From Cryptococcus deneoformans JEC21 (lineage: Eukaryota > Basidiomycota > Tremellomycetes > Tremellales > Cryptococcaceae): 64,000 nucleotides of DNA. A program made the translations under genes and the position numbers. The stretch is from assembly GCF_000091045.1 (NCBI RefSeq), contig NC_006692.1:563221-627220 (forward strand). The letters run 5' to 3'. Positions 58,082 through 64,000 of this stretch are shown here, piece after piece. The notes below the pieces were generated by a model. The model saw only the letters and a program-made list of their open reading frames with translations, searched no databases and had not been told where the DNA came from. The number at the start of each line of letters is the position of its first letter. Position 1 is the first letter of the stretch.

Positions 58082-59880
58082 ATGCCTCCCTCCAAATCGG
58101 CCAAATCCGCGGTGCTCAAAAAGAGGCCATCAAGACGACGCATCGTAGCCACAGAGTCCGACTCTGACGACGAGAGTCCCGTCCAAGCAGCTGCGTCAAC
58201 TTCGCCCCAGCCAAGTGTTGAGGAAGATTCAAGTGTCGATGCTGAAGGACCTGGATCTGGAGGAAGTGACTCAAGCTTGACGCCTGCCCCGTCTCCCGAA
58301 CAGGTGAAAACGGTTTCAACAAAGATCCAAGCTGTCCCTAAAGCAAAGGATGTCGAAAAGAAAGAAGGAGGTGATACCGGAGATCTTATGGCGCCAGTAT
58401 CCGATATGGCAAAGGGCTCTGTAACTAGAAAAGGCAGGCAAACGAGAGCTAGGACCAGAATGTCCGAAATTGGATCAGCGGAAAACAGTGAAGCTCCGTC
58501 TCCTGCTCCGACCCCTGTTCCTCCAGCGGGAGACGTCGATGCGCTTGTTGCGGATAAGTCTACGGAATTAGACTCCGGAAATACAAGCCCCAAAAAGATA
58601 AGCCTCAAGCTCAAGGTCGGGGACGCCACAACTACGAAGGTAACGGCTCCTGTAGAAGATGAGATGGGAAATGAACGAGAGAAGTCCGCTTTGAAAATGA
58701 AGAGTGATATGGAGAAAAAAATTGGAAAGAGAACGTCTGGAAGCATAGATGACGAAGGTCTGGAGGATGTAGGTCTAAAAAGAGCCAAGGTGAAAAAGAT
58801 TGGAAAGACAAAGAACGACAGCAAAGGAACGGAAGACGATGGTGAGGGTAGAACGAAGGCGAGAATGGAAGAGGAAAAAAAGCCGACCAAGACCAAGAAA
58901 AAGTCTAAGAGGATCGTTGTCGACCATGAGGATGAGGATGTTGCCTCCACCCCTGAACCTTCTATGTCTGAAATACCTACAACAACTACGCCGAAGCCAA
59001 CTTCACCCGCCAGACCTCTGTCACCAGTCAAAGCTTCAAAATCTAGCAACAAGCTGCCTTCATCATCACAAGCGAAGGATAAATCCCCTGTTACCGAATC
59101 TTCTACGCTTTCTGTCCCTGCATCTATTACAGCGACGGCAAAGCCCAAACCCAAACCCAAGGCCATCACCAAGCTTGAAGGCACCGAGGTATCCCATAAA
59201 AAAACACCATCTGCGGGATCGGTCAACGGTACTCCTCAAAACAAGCTGTTGAATGCGAAGAAGACACCATCAGGTAATATCAAACGTCCGTCTGGAAGTG
59301 CAACTAGTACTCCAGTGAATTCCACTCCCAAAGTAAAACCTACCGCGCTCGGTGGGAGTTTACTCGCTCAAACACTCAACGTGTTGAACTCCAAGCAGGG
59401 AAAGGACGAAAAAGAAAGTGCTAAAGGCAAAGAAGACAAGAGAGAGAAGGAGAGGAAGGAACGAGGGAGGTTCGGATGGTATGATGACTGGGTGCTCAGG
59501 TAAGGCATGACCCGTCTACTATCTAATCATAATGCTAATGAATGTCATAGCGCCTCGGAGCAGAAGGAATTCGACGAGAGTCGTGCCAAGAGGGAGGCGG
59601 AAAGAAAGAAGCGCGATGCGTATGGGGTGAGTATCTTCCGAGTTCTCGGGGCTTTCAACTCACATATTGGCTTTAGGCAAATATGTTGAATTTACAAGAA
59701 GGCCAGGATGCATGCCGAGTCGATAACGTAAGTATGCTGCTTTACCTTGATCCTGATATTCTGACACATGAAGCGTAGACACAACCCTCGCCTGCCGTCT
59801 TTGATCGATTGGACCCGAAAGAAATCAACACAAGAAATGACTTGCCGTCGCAGATGTTACAGAGATTACTCGGGTTTTGA
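58082..59880 (+). CDS. Unrecognised Lys/Ser/Glu-rich protein with a compact C-terminal domain
   Basis: Four exons (58082-59499, 59551-59626, 59677-59727, 59779-59880) encode 548 residues. The first 450 or so are low complexity and look disordered: strongly basic clusters (KKRPSRRRI, KKPTKTKKKSKRIVVDHEDE), Ser/Pro runs and acidic patches. That suggests a nuclear or chromatin-linked protein. The last hundred residues look different and more constrained: ALGGSLLAQTLNVLNSKQ, a KE-rich helix, GRFGWYDDWVLSASEQKEFD and AKREAERKKRDAYGANMLNL. A short motif AVFDRLDPKEINTRNDLPSQ and MLQRLLGF end it. I do not recognise a family. Three small introns fall exactly in this C-terminal part. It converges on the LACTB2-like gene with 97 bases between stops. 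Confidence 0.7.
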
Positions 59881-59977
59881 TTGAGCAGGAATTTAATAGA
59901 CTTTTCGGTTGTACATTAGTGTAGAACAGTCCATGTGTTACTATATCACAACATTTGCATCCCCTTGATGACATAGT

Positions 59978-61739
59978 TCAGTCTGATTTTTCCTTCTCCC
60001 CGATCCACTCCCACCCGTCCATGTCTTCCACTTCTCCAACCTCACCGCCAATCAACTTGCACATCCTTACTCTGCCTTTTCTCACTTTTCCATCCTTGAT
60101 AAGCTTATCCAAGTGCGCGTTGACATTCTTTGCAGCTGCAAAGAGCAACCGTTCATCTTCGCTCTTGTAAAGTATTCTTGCGATGACGCTCATGCTCACT
60201 CCCTTTGAAACGTCAATCTTTTCAAGTGCCTTTTTTTCTTCTTCAAAGTCGGGTAGAGGGGATGCCTTTTGTTTATCGAGCATTGACCGCCCCTTGACTT
60301 TGTTTTCCGCTTCCTTCTTCTCATGGATCTCCTTTTTTAGCGTGATAAGCGCCTCTGCGATGTTTTCACCTCCATCTTCGACACTGAGCGACGGGGAGAA
60401 GCGTTTCAACGTAGCCACAATCTCATCCTCTCGTTTCTGCCGATGTGTGATATAAGTCTGGATGTGGGAGACGGACGCTTCTTGCGAAGGTATATGAGGT
60501 CCATGGGCCGGATAGAGGACTCTGGGTTTAAGGGCGAGCAAAGTCCGAAGCGAGGTCATATCTAGGCCCACACGATCAATTACTAGTCAATGATGATCAC
60601 AAAATAGACTCACAAGTCGAGAGATCGGTGAAATGCGTGGTGCCCTGACCCAATACTGTATCCCCTGTGAAAACGCCTTTCTCTCCCTCCATCAAAACCA
60701 AACTGACCGAATCGGCTGTATGTCCTGGAGTTTTCAGGCATCTCACCGAGACTCTAGCAATTTCGGGCACTTCATTCCATTTTGCCTTGCCATTCTCGTT
60801 GTGCTTTAACAAATGCCTATACTTCGGATCGATAATAGAGATCATGAGGCCCGGCAGGATAGGATGAAAAGGTTGAAGTGGTGAGAGAGGTGTGTATGTC
60901 CCAGGAGGCAGAGAGTGCCAAATAGACGAGTCCGAGGTGGGACGATCTCGCTCTGATGCATTAAGCTCGGCTTCGTCAGGTGAAGGGAGTTTCCACAATT
61001 TGGGAGGGGGACATCCGTGTTCCTTTAGAGTTTTAAGGAGAAGAGGCAATGCACCAACATGGTCCAGATGCCGATGGGTCAGGACGACATGCTCAATGGT
61101 GGGTAGCTTGCGTACCCCCGTCTTCCCTTCGTACCCTTTGACCCATGTACTTTCTGGACCGTACTCTGTCAAGCCGAGCTCATCCGCTCTTGGTTCAGCT
61201 TCCCGTTGCTCCTTGACAATTTTCTTCACCTCATCTCTCCTCTCTTCCTTGAAGTTTCTCAAAGAAACCTGGGCGGCAGAGGATTCAAAGTGGGTCTCAC
61301 GTACTCCAGATTCGAGAGCTAGGTGGTGCAAGTGCACGAGGAGCAAGTCGACGTATTGCGCTGCTGTGTGTGGTGATGAGGTGTCCACCAGAATGAGTGG
61401 AGCATGGGGGTTCGAAGGGGGCTGCAAGAGGTAGGAGTTTGTGCCCTGAAGTGTCATCAGGCCCGGATTTTGGCCCAAAACCCGAGTGACATGGGCCGAT
61501 AGCTATTTGGCAAAGCAGGGTGTCAGTGGGACGCAGATCCTACAACGAACGATATGACTCACCCTGGTCACATCGCTCAATTTTTCCGTATTTCCCATGA
61601 CCATTTTGTCACTTTTTTGCAACTGTTTGTTGTTCGATCGCCAAGCAAAATGTGATACCAGCCTCCTAAGGGTCGGAGTGATCAGGAGACAGAAGCGCAG
61701 ATGGTTGCTATTTCCAGTTGCCAGTGTACGGGCTGGCAT
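59978..61739 (-). CDS. LACTB2: LACTB2-like metallo-beta-lactamase fold protein
   Basis: Three exons (61739-61563, 61502-60614, 60561-59978) encode 549 residues from the first ATG, or 504 from MVMGNTEKL at 61604. The fold starts with VTRVLGQNPGLMTLQGTNSY, the LACTB2 signature. Zinc-binding motifs are HVVLTHRHLDHVGALPLLL (HxHxDH), CLKTPGHTADSVSLVL and GVFTGDTVLGQGTTHF. The last exon has PRVLYPAHGPHIPSQEASV, whose His is the final ligand, and a winged-helix-like C-terminus (VSKGVSMSVIARILYKSEDE). An insert of about 90 residues lies between the first strands and THRHLDH. In humans LACTB2 is a mitochondrial endoribonuclease. The upstream start adds MPARTLATGNSNHLRFCLLI plus more Arg-rich residues without acids, resembling a mitochondrial presequence, so both starts could be used. 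Confidence 0.88.
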
Positions 61740-62030
61740 ATATATAGGACACGGCTGAAAGGATTGAACTATGGCTGGGGATACATGGGGGCGGACCGCT
61801 GAATGGAGCGGGGGAGAGTCAGTCGAGTAGAGCCGCCGATAGCCCCTCGGAACGAATCCTTTGTTCTCTTATCGGGTGGAGGTGGAGGTACAATCTTATG
61901 CCGTCATCACTTCCATCTCCTCTTTCCAGCAAATGCCTGCATTCACATTTTGCATGCTTCGTAATCTACTATACCCACCAGTTCCAGAGGTGCTTGACAT
62001 CGTCATTTACATTTTTAATGCTATGTATCT
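61740..62030. other. Intergenic region upstream of the LACTB2-like gene
   Basis: 291 bases containing the LACTB2-like promoter and the 3' UTR of the GW-repeat gene. No further gene seen. Confidence 0.4.
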
Positions 62031-63599
62031 TTACCATCCTCCCGGAGCCCCGCCATTGCTCGCATCATTGCCCCATCCACCACCACTAGCGTTCGCCGTC
62101 TGACCCCACCCACTATTGCCACCGTCGTTGCTCACGGGAGCCTGAGCAGGAGGACCTCTCTTACCTCGCGAGCCCCATCCGCTGTCCTTTGGCTTGCCAC
62201 CTGCAACCGCACCAAACTCATTCATTCCACCTCGCATATGGGGAGGTGGTTCCCGGGACCCACCGAAACCCATTGGAGGGCTACTGGCGGCAGGTGCACC
62301 TCCCAACATCCTCAGCCGATCAGGATGGATACCCGCGGCACCACCAGCAGGCGCAGATCCGGAAGGGGGGGCAGGGCGAGCATCAGGTTGTGGGTAGGTG
62401 AAAGACGCTGCAGCGGGCGAAAGAGTATCACTATCGGCAGTGGCAGAAGGAGTACGTCGCCTGTTACCCCAGCCATTATCACCGCCTACAGAGGCGTTGG
62501 CCCCGGTCACGCGACGGGACGAAGGCTGACTATAGTCGCGAGAGGGGGCACTAGGGACCGGGTCGACGACAGGGCCTCCACCTAGCATCCGCAGGCGCGA
62601 GGGGTGAATACCAGCAGGAGTCGAACCTGTTTCAGAAGGGGCGGAGGCGGAAGCAGGTTCGCCCCATCCACCAGAGGCAGGTTCACCCCAGCCACCAGGA
62701 TCGGTACCAGAGACAGACCTCTCTTCATCGCCCGAGGTAGCCGACTTGGCTTTGCTTGCGTTTTTGGAGGACCGCTTGTTTCGTCGGGAGCGGAAAGCCA
62801 ACGGAGGTAAGGGTTCAACGGGTTCGAGCATAGGGGTGGGTTGTGAATAGCTGGTGCCTTGATAAGCATTCGGGTCCAGCGTTGGCAGTTACACGTAAAC
62901 TTACACAACACCGCCTTCCCATGGTACGTATGCGCTTTTTTTCGGTTGCTCAGGCTCGGGTTCTGGGGCCAAGTGGGAATGGACCTGATTCTGTTCAGTG
63001 GGATGGGCTTCGGCAGGATCGATAGTGGATGGTTCACCCCATCCTCCTGCATTGTCCTCAGAGGTGGAAGTGGGCACCGGAGCAGGTGTAGGTTCCCCCC
63101 ATCCTCCAGCGTTGTCCTCAGAGGTGGAAGCGGGTACTGGAGCAGGTGTAGGTTCCCCCCAGCCTCCATCTGACGTAGCAGTTTCGACCGGAGCTGAGGT
63201 TCGAGCGGGCGATTGAGGGTGAGGCTGGCGTTCGTCTGAACCGGAGGAGCCATTGAGATTTACGCTAGACAGATTTTTGGTGACCTCTTCAGCTGAGGGA
63301 GTAGACTGTGAACTCTACGAATTACAATACCATAACGTCAGCCCATTATCTGGAAAAAAAGAGAGCCGACTTGTATAGCAGGCAAAGACAGCAGCCACTG
63401 CTTTTGAAACTAAACTGACCTGTTTTGCTCGCTGTGCCGCCTGGAATTTTTTGAACTCTTGGAATTCGAGCCATTCCTGCATGGCCACGCTGACCGTCTG
63501 TTAAGAGGAGGTTTGTCAGCCGTCGCGGAGGCTCTGCCGGGGAACGAGAGGATGGGCTAAACCTACGTTGGCATCATTTGGGGGCACTTGGAAGGTCAT
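62031..63599 (-). CDS. GW/WG-repeat protein, candidate Argonaute-hook (Gwo1-like) protein
   Basis: Four exons (63599-63567, 63497-63420, 63314-62905, 62850-62031) encode 446 residues. After a short charged helix (QEWLEFQEFKKFQAAQRAKQ) comes a disordered region with ten Gly-Trp motifs. Three are in a row as GGWGEP within 20-residue repeats. Two more GGWGEP copies follow a basic patch (RSRRNKRSSKN). Five others (NGWGN, SGWGS, SGWGQ, GGWGN and the terminal GGW) sit near the C-terminus. The motif GIHPSRLRMLGGG recurs as GIHPDRLRMLGGA about 75 residues later. Regularly spaced GW/WG dipeptides in Ser/Pro/Gly-rich sequence are the hallmark of Argonaute-binding hooks (GW182, Tas3, plant NRPE1). A GW protein, Gwo1, was reported with Ago1 in Cryptococcus; identity with it is my inference. 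Confidence 0.72.
63043..63162 (-). repeat. Two tandem 60-base repeats encoding a GGWGEP unit
   Basis: Two consecutive 60-base copies (63043-63102 and 63103-63162) differ at only a few bases and each encodes 20 residues with core EDNAGGWGEPTPAPVP. A third, diverged unit follows on the high-coordinate side. The copy number is likely to vary between strains by replication slippage. Confidence 0.85.
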
Positions 63600-63676
63600 T
63601 CTGGTGATATTGACATTGTGGAAAGAAGAAAAGAAGAAGAAAGAAGGAAACGGAAGTGTGGGAGAGCGAGCGGTCG

Positions 63677-63722
63677 CGGTTAACCGTAAATGTCCAGATC
63701 GCGCGCGTCTTACGGTTAATCG
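63677..63722. repeat. Inverted repeat, 13-base arms
   Basis: The arm at 63677-63689 (CGGTTAACCGTAA) and the arm at 63710-63722 (TTACGGTTAATCG) match at 12 of 13 positions around a GC-rich 20-base loop that includes GCGCGCG. It lies 78-123 bases upstream of the GW-repeat gene start and could be a dimeric regulator site. Function is not known. Confidence 0.6.
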
Positions 63723-64000
63723 GAATTACGTAATTACATGGCATTCAGGCTGTACGTAATACAGCCACCGAGAAAGAGGGGAAACCCCCGAAGCGCTCCG
63801 ACGACATACAAGCACCGGGAAAGCGTCGGCGTCAGTAGAGAACTCGCAGACTTGGGTGAGACTCGAGCGCAGAGTCATCACGGCTCGGGCAACAGCAGAA
63901 CAGCAGAGCGGTACCCAGAGCCTGGCACGTCTGGTAGCAATTGGTCCACAGATGCATCCCTAATTCCAATCCAACACGTCCCTATAGCTCAATCCTAAAA
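63723..64000. other. Right-edge sequence, no gene seen
   Basis: 278 bases with two ACGTAAT-type sites (63728-63760) and no convincing coding frame. A neighbouring gene outside the window may begin near here. Confidence 0.35.

Noticed and set aside
58024..59226. 400-codon minus-strand frame
   Set aside because: Antisense shadow of the Lys/Ser-rich gene; its Ser/Phe/Val bias is simply the complement of AAG/GAA/TCT codons.
63677..64000. Telomere or subtelomere signal at the right edge, because of repeated GGTTA-type words
   Set aside because: Only isolated words forming an inverted repeat; no tandem TTAGGG-like array.

Overview
The window is nuclear DNA of a basidiomycete yeast, most likely Cryptococcus or a close tremellomycete relative. 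The evidence is gene architecture and protein content: compact genes close together on both strands, many introns of about 45-65 bases with GT(R)AGT-like donors and CTRAY-like branch sites, and a set of clearly eukaryotic housekeeping and regulatory proteins. Gene models were built by joining exon reading frames by eye across plausible splice sites. Where I summed exons, the total was a multiple of three and family motifs were restored. No rRNA, tRNA, transposon, CRISPR array or bacterial-type operon was seen.

Layout, left to right: a partial unknown gene runs off the left edge (1-848, -). Then come a large fungal ArAE/FUSC-type membrane transporter (1156-5975, +), an alpha/beta hydrolase (6220-8062, +), an EMC8/9-type ER membrane complex subunit (8323-9011, -) divergent from the NatB catalytic subunit NAA20 (9323-10235, +), and a single-finger C2H2 protein (11072-13046, -) divergent from an RNase P/MRP Pop7-like protein (13805-14637, +). 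Next are a Dma1-type FHA-RING ubiquitin ligase (15916-18521, +), the mitochondrial succinyl-CoA ligase alpha subunit (18682-20102, -), the GINS subunit Psf1 (20457-21113, +), a HYPK-like NatA partner (21196-21757, -), a Bro1/ALIX-type ESCRT protein (22055-25130, +), a mating-type-class HMG-box factor (26170-28142, +), the calcium sensor Ncs1 (28550-29590, +) and a Wee1/Swe1 kinase (29887-33564, -).

The right half holds a XMAP215/Stu2-family TOG protein (34990-42525, -), a uridine kinase-UPRT fusion (42888-45310, +), a four-finger C2H2 factor (45846-48673, -), a 5.1 kb stretch with no recognisable gene (48674-53778), a SCAMP (53779-54945, -), the complex I assembly factor NDUFAF2 (55242-56147, +), a PRELI/UPS lipid-transfer protein (56283-57213, -), an unrecognised charged protein (58082-59880, +), a LACTB2-like metallo-beta-lactamase (59978-61739, -) and a glycine-tryptophan (GW/WG) repeat protein (62031-63599, -).

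The genes do not form one pathway. Recurring themes are cell-cycle and chromosome work (Dma1, Wee1, Psf1, Stu2), mitochondrial function (Lsc1, NDUFAF2, UPS, perhaps LACTB2), co-translational N-acetylation (NAA20, HYPK) and membrane traffic (Bro1, SCAMP, EMC8). The most striking locus is the GW/WG-repeat protein at the right end, whose motif spacing resembles Argonaute-hook proteins and which also carries a duplicated, unexplained sequence motif. The gene-free 5.1 kb block upstream of the four-finger factor, and a 204-base stop-free intron in the Dma1 homologue, also deserve attention.
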